Made by a program: the position numbers and the translations under genes. This document shows, piece after piece, positions 21,659 to 32,623 of a DNA stretch of 64,000 bases. A model generated the notes under the pieces. It was not told where the DNA came from and made no database searches. It saw only the letters and a program-made list of their open reading frames with translations. Position 1 is the first letter of the stretch. Each line of letters opens with the position of its first letter. The stretch spans positions 128,300,854 through 128,364,853 of the forward strand of contig NC_066579.1 in the NCBI RefSeq assembly GCF_024323335.1. Direction: 5' to 3'. Source of the stretch: Lathyrus oleraceus (lineage: Eukaryota; Streptophyta; Magnoliopsida; Fabales; Fabaceae).

Positions 21659-21838
21659 AATGGATAGATTGGGTGCTGCAGTTACGGCATGGATATCTCC
21701 TGTTAGGTGAAGATTGAATTCATCCATGGGAATCAATTGGTTATAACCACCGCCAGCGGCGCCCCCTTTGATTCCGAAAGTAGGTCCTCGTGATGGTTGA
21801 TGAACGCCGGTGACCACCTTTTTATCAAGAAAAAGCAC
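21659..21838 (-). pseudogene. Captured formate-THF ligase fragment (5' LTR)
   Basis: Twin of 9402-9581, with the GGAAGGGY...[15 protein letters not shown] signature of 10-formyl-THF synthetase in sense with the element. Confidence 0.9.
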
Positions 21839-22246
21839 CTAAAGCTTGACAAAGACCAACAATTTTTATTTCTCCCTTTTAATTTCTCCTTCGAAGGTTG
21901 ATCGAGTTGTAGCTTGATGCACTCTAGCTCTTCTCTCTTTTTGTTTTATTTGCCCCACCAGATGCAATGTTGTTGCAATCAAAAGATAGATCTGGTGGTG
22001 GATATCTCAAATTTGTATCCTTATTGTTAGAGAAATATAACGTTGGTGTTGAAACTTGTGACACATGAATTAAGTTCTTCATTTCCATGTACATATGCAT
22101 ATCTATTTCCTGAGTTTTCTTGTTTGCTGTAATGTGGGAACAAATGGTTGGCAGAAGTGATTATGCCAATTGCGCCCAACACTTTCTTTGATATGCTCTA
22201 GGTTCAATTTCTGTTTATTTTCCAGTTGGGATATTCTAGCAGCCAC

Positions 22247-22370
22247 ATCAATGACTGGATTGAAGTAAATATAGCAGCCACATCATAAACTGGACTCCAC
22301 TGATTTTTTGTAAAATATCCCAGCATATACTTCCATGAAACGTCCGAGAAACAAAGCGCACAGTAGGTGG
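22247..22370 (-). pseudogene. Captured RAD6-type E2 fragment (5' LTR)
   Basis: Twin of 9990-10113, with the same 2-base frameshift and the same fusion to the BioF-like fragment at PPTV. Confidence 0.85.
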
Positions 22371-22979
22371 TTTGATCACATTCACGTGGAAGCCAGCTTG
22401 TAGTAAATGCCGGCTTGCTTGCAGTGCTTTGTCTTCACTGCCAACTATTAGGGAAATAATGTGACTTGTAACAGGGATTCCCAATGTGACTTGTACCAGG
22501 GATTCCCGTAAGCAAATGAAAATCTTTCATGGCAGCCGGCGGCTTTACTTAGGGTACCAATGCATATGTCCGCATCATTCTTACAGTTGAACTCCTCATC
22601 AATACCACCGCCATGTGCCACAAACAAACGTTCCTTTCATCATCGATGACTAGTAAAAAGCCATACTTCTTGCGAAGTTTTGCAAATTCAACCATTGGTG
22701 CAAAGTCTCCATCTATGCTAAACAAGCTGTCAGTTACCACAATTTTCCTCTTCATACCGCAATGGGATAGGAGCATATTGAGGTGGTACATATCTCAATG
22801 TCTATATATGTATACTCTTACACCTTTTTGCCGACTCGCAAGACGAATACCATCAATTATTGATGCATGGTTTAATGCATCAGAAAATATGACAATCTTT
22901 TCATCTTCTGAAAGTATGCTATTCCCAGCTAAGAGAGAACCAATACTTCTTATTGCTGTCATCAAGGCCATATTGGAAT
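22359..22979 (-). pseudogene. Captured BioF-like fragment (5' LTR)
   Basis: Twin of 10102-10722, carrying the same internal stop, frameshifts and internal gap. Sharing of all defects shows the capture happened before the last transposition. Confidence 0.88.
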
Positions 22980-23202
22980 GGGGATGGTTTATGGTTTGGA
23001 AATGTAACTGCCTTGAACGGTCTCATATGAACATGATTTGAATGGGAATGAATTGATGAATTTAAACATGAATCTTGAAGCTAGATAATGACCAATGTCT
23101 ATCAGTAAACAAAATGGATTTGGGAATGAATGTATGCAAATGAATTTCAGGCCAAGTGCCAAATAAAAATAAAAAATTCAGGGTCAAAATCGGGGTATGA
23201 CA

Positions 23203-23207
23203 GTTAC
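23203..23207. repeat. Target-site duplication GTTAC (right copy)
   Basis: This is the right partner of 4407-4411, directly after the LTR end GGTATGACA. Confidence 0.97.
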
Positions 23208-24332
23208 TTTATCATTATTCAGAACTACTCTGACATTTTCCATACCTTCAGCATTAAGGTATTTATCATCACCATATCTGATATTTGTCCTCTTTCTAGA
23301 GTTAAAGTCAACCATCCATTTCTTATTTCTAGTAAGATGATTTGAGAAGCCAGTGTCCATATACCACCAGTCTTCCAAATACGCATCATCAGATTCATAA
23401 GCCACCAATAACACATATTCATCATCAGAATCTCCTCCAGCCACGTTTGCTTCTTTTGACTTCCTTTCCTTGTTTGACCAACAATCAATAGTGAAGTGGT
23501 CAAACTTCTTACAACAATAACACTAAACTTTTCTTTTATCATACTTCTCCTTCTCATTCTAAGCACTCTTCTGCCTTCTTTTCTGACTTCTAAACACCAT
23601 CAGATCTTTTCCTGGCTTCTGACCAAGACTGCTTCTGATATTTCTTACCAAGAGCTTCTTTATGAGTCTGCTGCTCTACCTCCATTTCAGAGTTTCTCTC
23701 AGTCCGACGCAACTCTTATGCCTCTAGAATGCTTTGCAGCTCTTCAATTCTCATGGTGCTAAGATCCTTAGAATGTTCAATTGCTACCACAAAGTAATCA
23801 AATTGAGGAGTAAGAGATCTATGTACCTTCCTAATGATACTTTCTTCAGAGAGAGTTTCTACACACGACTTCATCTCACTGTGATCAGAATTACTCTAGA
23901 GATGTAGTCAAATACATTCCCACTGTTCTTCATGCTGAGATTCTCATACTGGTTACGTAGAGACTAGAGATTTACCTTCTTCATTGATGCATCACCGTCG
24001 TAGCACCGTACTAGTGTGTCCCATGCAACCTTCTCCGTCGTCGAATCAACGATTTTCTCAAACATGTTCACATCCATACATGGTTGGATGTAGAATAACG
24101 TCTTATGATCCTTCTTCCTCAGATCACGCTGAGCATTTCTCTGCGCATCCGTCGCATTTTCTAAAAGTGCAACCAGAATGTAACTGTCGTTGACGAGATC
24201 AGGAACATCTTGAGCGCCAAACAACACACGCATCTGAATCATCCATTGATTCTAATTGTTGCCATCGAACACTAAAGCTTAGTACTCAGATTACCGGTGT
24301 CGTTCATCTTCAATCTTGTACAAATCACTCAT
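23208..24332 (-). pseudogene. Copia gag, zinc knuckle and protease remnant
   Basis: Read on the minus strand from ATG at 24332: MSDLYKIEDERH, then a UBN2-type gag core (LVALLENATDAQRNAQRDLR, WDTLVRCYDGD), a long degenerate middle, a zinc knuckle CYCCKKFDHFTIDC (CX2CX4HX4C) at about 23500, and the aspartic protease site WWYMDTGFSNHLT at about 23350. The protease runs through VVLNNDKVT to the insertion point. Frameshifts and stops are frequent. This is the 5' half of the copia element whose other half is at 1363-4411. Confidence 0.9.
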
Positions 24333-24345
24333 TTCTCACCAAACA

Positions 24346-25290
24346 CTAGTGTTATCCAATCCCACATAATCAAGAAATATGATACTATTACAATTCAGAA
24401 ATTCAACACGAATTCAAAAAATAAATAAAAAAAATATCGAGATAAATAAATTGAATAGAAATTAAATATTAGATATAATATTATGTTGAAATTTCATCAT
24501 GTAACATATCTCATTTCTCATTTAATGATATAAGACTTAAATATTATTGTATTTAATTCTTTAAAATAATTATTAAGTGACTCTATCATTGTTAAACAAA
24601 TATCTTTCTTTATTTTCTATCTAATCAATATTACATAATTTTATAGGTTTACATAGTATATCAACTAATATTTGTTAATTAGATTAGATGAATTCGAACC
24701 GTTTGTTCGGAGTTTAATTTTTAACGAAAATATTTTTTTTGTATTTTTCCAGATTTGTATTAATGTAAGGAGTTTTCTTTACTTATAAACAATTTTTAAG
24801 AAAAAGATTATTACATAATTTTCATCAATAATCATTCATTGATACTTTAAGACTCTCTATCTCTCTCATGTCTTTATTATAAGAAAAGTTAATTTTAAAT
24901 TTATTAAATATTTATATATTTAGAATAAATATCAACCAACCATAGAATACCAATAAATTTGAAAACTAAATTTCCTTTATAAGAAAGACTGATATTTATT
25001 TTTTGATTCAAGGTTTTCCCACTTTTGGCTATTGCATTACCCCATTCTTGGGACTCGAGATAAACAATCAATGGTGGAATAAACAACCACATTCAAATAA
25101 ATAAAATAAAAACAATCCATTTTTAAATAAAATAAAATAAATATCATTATTTATTAAAAAAAACAAAAAAGAAAACAAAAGGCTCCTTAAAAAGGCCAAA
25201 AGAACAGAACATCATAACAGAACAAGAGACAGAACAGAGTGTTCCAGAGTTTGAACAACATCATAGAATTTTGCATCTTCAGAAACATCA
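24346..25290. other. AT-rich spacer upstream of the phytocyanin-like gene
   Basis: No gene was seen. The segment 24470-24700 is similar by eye to 28240-28480 (shared blocks around TTAAGTGAC, ATTGTTAAACAA and TTTAATCAA), so a dispersed repeat is present in both. The sequence next to 25290 includes the likely promoter and 5' UTR of the plus-strand gene; no clear TATA box was picked out. Confidence 0.5.
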
Positions 25291-27157
25291 ATGGAAGGCA
25301 TCAATAAGCGACTCTTTAGTTCATCAATTTCACCAACAATGGTGTTTCTCTTTCTAGGTTTTGCTATTCTTCTAATGCTACCAATGGCATCAGCTTCAAG
25401 GATTTTGGTTGGTGGTAGCAAGGGTTGGAACACAAATTTCAACTACACTACTTGGGCTAAGGACAGGCATTTCTACAATGGTGATTGGCTTTGTAAGTTC
25501 TCTCTCTCTAAAGTTTGAATCTTTGTCTTCATAAACAGTTACATTTGCTTAGTTTCTTAGATTGGATCTGAACTTGTTCAAGCCTAGGGTAAGTTAAAGA
25601 TGGTAACTTTTTTGTGTTTTTTATTCTTAATTTACTATTTTATGGACTATTAAGTAAAAGGGTTTGAGTAAATTGAATTGGTTAATCTTAGATCTTTTGG
25701 GCTTATTTGATTGATCTTGAAAGTTGTTAGCTTTTTCATGTTTTTGATACCTAATTTGCTATTTTTGCGACTTATAGGAAAAAGGGTTTGAATTGGTTAA
25801 TCTTAGATATATTGTGTTTTTTTTAATTAATCTTTAAAGTTTATAGCTTTTTCATGTTTTTTATACTTAATTTGCTATTTTATGGAGTCAAAGTAAAAAG
25901 GGTTTGAATAAATTGAATCGGTTAATCTTAGATCTTTTGGGTTTATTTCATTAATTTTTTGAGTTTTGTGTCAAATCCATGGTGGTTAAATATATATAAT
26001 TGTTGCAAAAGAAAAAGAAAAGAAGGAAATTATTAGTATTGTGTGTGTAATTGTGCTTGAATTTGAAGAATTTTGGGGTAGTTTTTGTTCAAAAGTAAAG
26101 ATTTACAGAAGGAAAAAAAAAATGAAAATTTGAGGGTAATGCCATTGAGATTTCACTTCAAAATTTTGTAATCTTTTCTTCCAAAAGGGAATGTAAAAAA
26201 AAATTGGATTTTTTAATAATCATTTTCTGTTATCTTGTTATGCACTCTCAGATCCATAATTTTTGGCTTCTTTTGACTAATGATCTGTATATTTTATTGC
26301 TTAGCTGTTGAATTTTTCTTTGTATATTTTTCAATTACTTAATTTGTGTTTGTTAGAGTCTATATAGTACCGAGACAGACACTAGACACATCATTGATAC
26401 GACGGACACATAGTTAACAAGTGATCAAATGGGGTTACATGTGTTGATGTCGTCTTTGACAGACACTGACACATGTCAAAAATCGGACCCGACTTTAATC
26501 TGAAGTGTCCCTTGTGATTTTGTGTTAATGAATTGGCTTCTCAAGCTTATGAATACAATAATTCACCTAAAGTTAATTAATTAATTAACTAATTATTAAG
26601 TGTTCCTGTCATCAAATTTCAACAAAAATGAAGTAAAATAATAAAATTCCCTCCTCAATTCATGGCTCAATTTGCAAATGAAAAAGCAATCTACAAAATG
26701 TTGACTTTCAGCATTTCTTCTCAAGTTATTTTTCATTACTCATAGTCTTGCCAACTAGTGACTTTTGGAGTTTGGACATTGCCAACAACTAACCTTAATT
26801 TATGTTTTTTTTTTCTTTCTAGTTTTTGTGTATGATAGGAACCAAATGAATGTACTAGAAGTAAACAAAACAGATTATGAAACATGCAACTCAGATCATC
26901 CACTTCACAACTGGACAACTGGAGCAGGAAGAGATGTCGTTCCATTGAATGTGACTCGACATTACTATTTCATAAGTGGCAAAGGATTTTGTTTTGGTGG
27001 AATGAAAATAGCTGTTCATGTTGAAAATCTACCTCCACCACCAAAAGCTTTACCTATAAAATCTTTTGCACCATCTCTTAAAGGCCATAACATCCTTCTC
27101 ATGCCTATTGTTTTTGCTATTGGAGCAGCTTGGGATTCATTCATTTATTTATGGTAA
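25291..27157 (+). CDS. Early nodulin-like phytocyanin (ENODL/lamin-like), two exons
   Basis: Exons 25291-25492 and 26823-27157 are joined by a 1330-bp intron with GTAAGT donor and TTTCTAG acceptor, giving 178 residues. A hydrophobic signal peptide (MVFLFLGFAILLMLPMASAS) precedes the mature start RILVGGSKGW. The plastocyanin-like fold follows: YTTWAKDRHFYNGDWLFFVY, NVLEVNKTDYETCNSDHP, then YYFISGKGFCFGGMKIAVHV. The two Cys (YETC, GFC) would form the usual disulfide. The copper-binding Cys and His are replaced (FIS, GFC), so copper binding is not expected, as in ENODL proteins. A short PPPPKALP linker and a hydrophobic tail suggest a GPI anchor and a plasma-membrane or cell-wall site. ATG 25339 is an alternative start right before the signal peptide. 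It appears intact. Confidence 0.92.
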
Positions 27158-30100
27158 CTTTTAGATGATTCCTTAAACAAATACCAATTGGTGTTACTTG
27201 TTGATGATGATTATGTTGTGTTGAGCTTTTTTGTTTTTTAAGGTTTTAAAAGGGTCATTGTTGGTTGGAATAGTTGTTGACCTTAAATGAGGTTGAAGGG
27301 TGAATGATGTTTGTAGTATGTTAGGTAGTGTTTGGTGTTTGGTTAGTGTGTTTCTGTTTGTTGTGTTATGAGGAGAAATATGTTACAAACTTGTTTGATT
27401 TAATTTATTGGAGAAATTAAATGCGGAAATTGTGGAAATTTTGTTGTATGCTTTTGGACTAGTAGGTCCTGTGAAATAGTGTGTATAGAATAATGTTAAG
27501 AGATGTTGCACCAATGGGGTTAACTATGGATTTGAAATAACTTTTGTGAAGGATTCAAATCATTTCTGTCTAAGTTGGTTGATTTGAATCATGCCAACAA
27601 CAAAAAAATTGTTATAGAAAAGCTTTTTGTCAAAACAATAAAAATAGCTTTATAAATTCATATTGGGTGTATTTTTTAGTTACTTGATCAAACATTTACT
27701 ACTTCCAATTTCTAAAGTTTCTTTATCAAACATTTACTTGATAAAAAATAGCTTTATAAATTAATATTGAGAAAATTTTATCGGATAATGATAAAACATG
27801 TGATGTTGTATAAGATGAAATATTGGATGGTTAAGAAATGGGTAAGAATTAAACAAGAATAAAGTAGACATGTGATGGAGTATGGGACGAAATGTTGAAT
27901 TAGACATGTGATGGTGTATAGGATGAAATGTTGAATGATTAAGAATTAAAATAAATATAAATTAAGATTAAGTGTAATATAGATGATGATGTTGCGTAAG
28001 TGTGATAAGATTAGATGAAATAAGAATATAAATGACAATATTAGATTGATGTTAGGGTAACACTTATAATATAAAAAAATGATAAAAATGATATTTATGC
28101 ATTATGGTATATATAGATAGAAGATCTCTAGAAAATTAGATGAGATAGAAAGTAATTGAACAACTAGAAGTTAAGGAAAATTTTAAAAAATATATATGAG
28201 AAACTATTAAGGGAGCCTTCTAAATAATCCAATTGAATAAAACATGGTATTAAATAAAATATTATGATGAAATTTGATAATTTACACATCCCAATTAGTG
28301 AGGTAAGATTTAATTGTTGTTGTTATTGGATTTAGTTCTTTAAAATGATTCATTTAAGTGACCTTAAAATTGTTAAACAATTATCTTTGCTTTATTTTAT
28401 ATTTAATCAAAATATATAGTCAATAAAAAATTATAACCAAACATTTATTAGGCGTTTAATATTTTTCTGAATATAGAATGACATAGTTTTGTACTTTCAG
28501 TGGTATTTTGGATCAAATTCTAGTCTTGATAGAGTATACTCTTGGTTCGACTGAATTGTAGCATGTTATAGTCAAAATCTGATCTAGCATGCAGTAGTCG
28601 AAGAGGTGTATGTTGTAGTCAAAATTTAATCTTGCATGCAGTGACTTAAATTAGTTATGTATCTCATGCATGCATATTATCATCATATATTACATACACA
28701 TACTAGAAATCTATATATAGGTTGTACTCTAGCTAAAAAGGCTAGGTCACAAGCCATAAAAAACATTTTAAACCTATTACGGTGACCTATTTAAATAAAC
28801 ATGGATGCCTTTATTATTATATTGTATTTTATAACTTGAATCAAAATACGAAAGTAAAATTTAGTTATCTTGAAGAACTTATGAAAATAAGTTGAAAAAA
28901 TCATATAAACAATGTTATAAGTTGTTGTCAATAGTTGTTTCAATAAGTTCTCTCAAACAAATAGTATCATAAAACTTATGTTAATAGGTAAACTCGAATG
29001 AGTCAATGAAAACAAATATTTAGGCTAATTGATCTTTTAATGTGTTAGTCTATTTAAAATTAGTTGAATTGTTTATTTGCGAATGTTCAGATGAAATAGG
29101 CTATAAATAGGCTAGTAGGTCAATCAAACTTTCAAAAAGGCTAGGCTCAAGCCTAAAAATAAGTGTATGATAGGCTACATGCTAGACTTAGAATTTGAAT
29201 TTTTTAGCAGGTCAGATTTAAGTTTGGTAAAGCTTAACTCGGTTCAACCTATTCCCACCCCTAACTATGAGCACAAGAATTCAGAATAACTTCATGCAAA
29301 TAGTACAAATATCACAACAACTTCTTTTAAAAAAATCTCAAGATCATCCACCAACCATAAAAAAGGAAGCTATATATAAACTCAACTTCTCATTGTTTTA
29401 ATTATCACAAGCAATCACAACATACAACATTGAAACAAATTTTATGATTAAAATTTAAAGAATCAACTTGAGAAGAAAGAAAAGAACTTAAAAAAGAACA
29501 TATAGAGAAAAAACTTTATTGAAAGTAAAAAAAGAAACAAACAAGTGAATTAATTGTATATGCTTTCTATTGAAAGGTTTAGACACTTGTATTTGTGATT
29601 AGTTTTGTTTACATCCTCAATTGAGTGATGTAGACATCCCAACATTTAATTATTTGATTGTATTTGAGAAGTTCTTTATGTTTGTGAAATCTAAGATATA
29701 ACAAGTCAGTTGTGATAAGTTTGAGACAATAAAGAGATCTAGTTGGGATAAGTTTTTTGTATTTAAGAAATCTAAGATATAAGTAGTTGTATCGGAAAAT
29801 ATCTTAGTGATATTGTAATCAGTTTGATTATAGTAAAAATTTTCAAGTGTGAGGGAACTTGGTGTAGCTCCGAGTTAAAAGGGTTAATTATGATAAACTA
29901 TATATGTTTATTTTCTCTTCCTTGACCTCGTTGTTAACTTGAGTTTCTTTTTTTTTTAAAATTTAATCGACCAGCACAATTCAAACTGCATTTTTTATAT
30001 TTTTGTCAGCTTCCTAAACTTGTTCAAATCCACCACCAACACAACAAAAACATGTTCATGTCATACAATAAATTCAATTTTGAAAGTGCATAATTTATGG

Positions 30101-30375
30101 AAGTTTTGCTCCAAGTATCAATATGAAAGTTATGCTCTAAATATCAATAAATTCTACAAACATATGTAAAATATCTTTGGTGCATCAAACTATACTTCAC
30201 TTTCGACTTATTTTGAAAGTAATATTTATGAAGGAGAAAATTCCCCCTAATCACCATGAGTTGTTGCGTCTGGACAATCCACCATATCTAACCAACTTCT
30301 AATTTACTCTGTAAGGGTCATCGACAAGAAATATCTCGTAAATATGGATCTGACGGTCACTTACGAGGCAAACAA
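27158..30375. other. AT-rich intergenic region with dispersed-repeat traces
   Basis: No gene was recognised. The 3' UTR of the phytocyanin-like gene probably covers the first few hundred bases. 28240-28480 resembles 24470-24700 and, in part, 42290-42430. 28735-29270 has repeated AGGCTA and GCCTA-type blocks and ends in CCTATTCCCACCCCT; on the minus strand that reads AGGGGTGGGAATAGG, a sequence seen at the ends of MULE-like repeats in legumes as I recall. The other end was not found. Confidence 0.4.
30373..30375. repeat. Target-site duplication CAA of the CACTA element (left)
   Basis: CAA precedes CACTACAAC at 30376 and recurs at 35018-35020 after GGCGTAGTG. CACTA transposons make 3-bp duplications. 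Confidence 0.88.
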
Positions 30376-30389
30376 CACTACAACAAACA

Positions 30390-30806
30390 AGACCTTAGAC
30401 AGCGCTTTTTTTAGCCTTAGACAGCGCTTTAAAGCGCTGTCTAAACCTCCGCTGCTAAAGGTTTAGACAGCGCTTTTTTAAATCTTAAAAGCGCTGTCTA
30501 AGCCCCCCCCCCCCCCCTTAGACAGCGCTTTGGCCAAAAGAGCTTTATAAGACCCTCTTATTTTAAATTTTTTAGGTATACCTTAGACAGCGCTTTTGAA
30601 AAGCGCTGTCTAAGCCCCACCCCCTTAGACAGCGCTTTGGCCAAAAGCACTTTCTAAGACCCTCCTATTTTAATTTTTTTAGGTATACCTTAGACAGCGC
30701 TTTTCAAGAAGCGCTGTCTAAGCCCCCCCCTTAGACAGCGCTTTTGCCTAAAGCGCTTTCTAATCCCCCCCTTAGACAGCGCTTTTTACAAAAGCGCTGT
30801 CTAAGG
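30390..30806. repeat. CACTA subterminal repeat cluster, left
   Basis: More than ten copies of TTAGACAGCGCTTT or its complement AAAGCGCTGTCTAA, mostly in facing pairs, so each pair can form a hairpin. C-runs, one of about 17 C at 30503-30518, separate some of them. In characterised CACTA elements such subterminal repeats bind the element's own DNA-binding protein. Confidence 0.93.
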
Positions 30807-31082
30807 TATACGAAAATTTTTGAAGCTTTTGTTTTAAACCACATTTTTTCCAGGTTTATAAACCAGAATTTCTACCTGTTTTCAACCAGATTTTGACAGA
30901 CAATTATCACATTTTATATATGCCATTTTGGCCTTTTTTCTACCAATTTTTGGCTAACAAATATATATATATATACCAATTCAAACCAATTTTGCCTTAA
31001 ATGTATCAAAATATATACAAATTTATATACACATTTACAAGTCATAACATATACTACAAATGTACACATTAATTACACAAAT
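30807..31082. other. Non-coding 3' flank of the protease gene in the CACTA element
   Basis: This is AT-rich sequence between the subterminal repeats and the protease stop codon, containing a short (TA) run at 30960-30975. It probably holds the gene's 3' UTR. Nothing else was seen. Confidence 0.5.
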
Positions 31083-32575
31083 TTATGAACAAACATTGAG
31101 CTCTATCATGAATTGACACCACTCCTCTTTGATTTCGTCCACTTGATCCTTTGTATAAAATGCACACTTGAATTCATCAAAGTACTACATAATAATATAA
31201 CATATTTTGAATTAATTCCAACTATTTAATTATATGAGATATGTATAAATATAAAAATAACTCATAAGTTAGAAATACATACATCGGTGGGAGTCTTTAA
31301 TCGGTCCAAAGCAAGAGTATCTCGCATAAACCTCAACATGAAATACCCGCAATCTATTTGATTACGTTGTTGAGGACACTACATATGAAAAAAAAATATG
31401 GATTATAAATCCTAAGTTTTATCAAGTGTCATCACTAATATAATAAAAAATGTGGTAATTAAAAATATACCGCCACTTTAATCCATGTAATGGAGTTGGC
31501 GTCCCTCCTTGAGGTTTGGATATCTCGTTGGGCCCGAAAAGTTTGTAGGACGCTAATAAAATAAAAATGAAGCAATTAGAACAATTCACATAAACTAAGA
31601 AAAATTTTGAACATTCTCACTTACGTGTCAATTAGGACCTTCATATCCGGGTATGTTGTCCAATCATTTCCTAACGAGTCAAGATAATACACAATTTCTC
31701 GGATAGGATTGATTGCGAGCAACAACCAATGTCCACTGTAATGATTAGGCAAATGTTAGATGGTAACTTGGAAAATAATTATAATAGATGAATTTAGAAT
31801 GAAATGCTAACCCGGTATTAAACGGTATAAAAAACAACTTCTCCGCATCTTTATTGTCCATGAGGATCCGAAGAACGTACTCCGTCACGGTATCCGGTCT
31901 ACTTAAGATTAAACCTAAGTTGACGGTCGCGGGTGCTAAGAATCCGAATGACACGTCCAAACCATTGGGGCGCATCAATTTGTCATACAAAAACCTAATA
32001 TAAAAACATCATTAACACCTCTTTTGAAACATAAAGTAAACCGGATTAACATAAAGTAAACATCATTAACATAAGTTGTTTAATTAATAAAACAAAGTAG
32101 ACCGGATTTACCTAATATATGTATTGACAACGGTGACGCCGATTTCTTCATGACTAAAAACTTGCATGAAGTCTTCATTACCAATCATTTGGTCGTAATC
32201 AAAGCCGAAAATCCCTACCTCCATATGTACAGTCCGAACACCTCCGGTCGGTATATCGGTCATCTCTAGAAATGTCCTGAGGCACGACCTATACTTGGTG
32301 GTAGGTTTTTTCCTAGCTACGGTCTTCTTAGCACCAGAACTTTTTACCCGTGCGGAGGCGTTGCTAACCTCCTTTTTTTGTTGTGCGGAGGCATTGCTAA
32401 CCTCATTTTCTTGAAGCTACATGTCATATAAATAGTTAGATCAAATTAAGAATGTAACAACTTCCATGAATATATGTCATATAATTGTATATTACCTCTT
32501 TTCTTGAAACCGTGGACTCGGTATGCCGTGGAATCGCATTATCTTTTGATTTGGATTTTGTGGGAGTCTATTTAA
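31083..32575 (-). CDS. Ulp1-like C48 cysteine protease gene of the CACTA element (3' part)
   Basis: Seven exons on the minus strand: 32495-32575, 32112-32416, 31812-31994, 31625-31735, 31471-31552, 31283-31378, 31083-31184. Every junction has GT/AG and the phases agree, so the last six exons read 292 residues open to a stop. The order of motifs is: a basic Lys-rich linker; GVRTVHMEVGIFGFDYDQMI; FLYDKLMRPNGLDVSFGFLA; the catalytic His in GHWLLLAINP (codon 31729-31731); Asp in YYLDS (31678-31680); Gln in CPQQRNQ; and Cys in IDCGYF (31349-31351). These are SUMO-protease family landmarks. The N-terminal start was not found, and a captured host fragment interrupts the upstream region. Such domains occur in several plant DNA transposons; their role there is unclear. 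Confidence 0.85.
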
Positions 32576-32623
32576 CATAACCAAGGAAAATATGTAAGTA
32601 AAATAACAGAGCATGAAAAATAC
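32562..32623 (-). repeat. Direct repeat flanking captured segment (left copy)
   Basis: On the plus strand TTTGTGGGAGTCTATTTAAC plus ATAACCAA, then AAAATAACAGAGCATGAAAA, occurs here and again at 34202-34255, where about 15 internal bases are missing. The two copies bracket the captured RNA-binding-protein fragment. Here the repeat includes a splice acceptor and the start of a protease exon, so this copy is the original site. Confidence 0.85.

Larger units (their letters stand above)
4412..23202 (-). mobile_element. Young non-autonomous Ogre/Tat-like Ty3/gypsy retrotransposon
   Basis: The element spans 18,791 bp between GTTAC duplications and inserted into the old copia element. It has LTRs of 6534 bp (4412-10945) and 6532 bp (16671-23202) with TG...CA ends. 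The primer site adjoins the right LTR and the polypurine tract adjoins the left LTR, so the element reads on the minus strand. The 5.7-kb interior holds a gag remnant and a minisatellite; protease, RT, RNase H and integrase were not recognised, so movement would need enzymes supplied in trans. The two LTRs differ, as far as I could see, only by two one-base changes in A-runs (7033-7039 against 19292-19297, and 7050-7055 against 19308-19312), which points to very recent insertion. The Ogre/Tat assignment rests on LTR size, the PBS and the gag type. Confidence 0.93.
16671..23202 (-). repeat. 5' LTR of the Ogre-like element (6532 bp)
   Basis: This is the twin of the left LTR, offset by 12,259 bp at the outer part and 12,257 bp after two one-base A-run differences near 19.3 kb. 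It contains the same gene-fragment mosaic (about 20.5-23.0 kb), TATA box (19901-19908), telo-box, tRNA-like stretch and hairpin arrays (17.4-18.8 kb). Being upstream in the element's sense, this copy would drive transcription. Confidence 0.95.
1341..24345 (-). mobile_element. Old Ty1/copia retrotransposon, split by a nested element
   Basis: This degenerate copia element reads right to left. Its gag, zinc knuckle and protease lie at 23208-24332; GAG-pre-integrase, integrase, reverse transcriptase and RNase H lie at 1363-4411. The two halves join exactly in frame when the 4412-23202 insertion and one GTTAC copy are removed: the codons for V-T-L-I then run into Q-N-V-W-Y-V-P-G, the usual start of the GAG-pre-integrase region. 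The protease-integrase-RT-RNase H order is the copia order. Many frameshifts and stops show the element is dead. LTRs could not be delimited with confidence; the right one should lie beyond 24345 in very AT-rich sequence. Confidence 0.9.

Noticed and set aside
24346..25000. 5' LTR of the old copia element
   Set aside because: The sequence is too AT-rich and diverged; no counterpart to the region left of 1340 could be aligned by eye.
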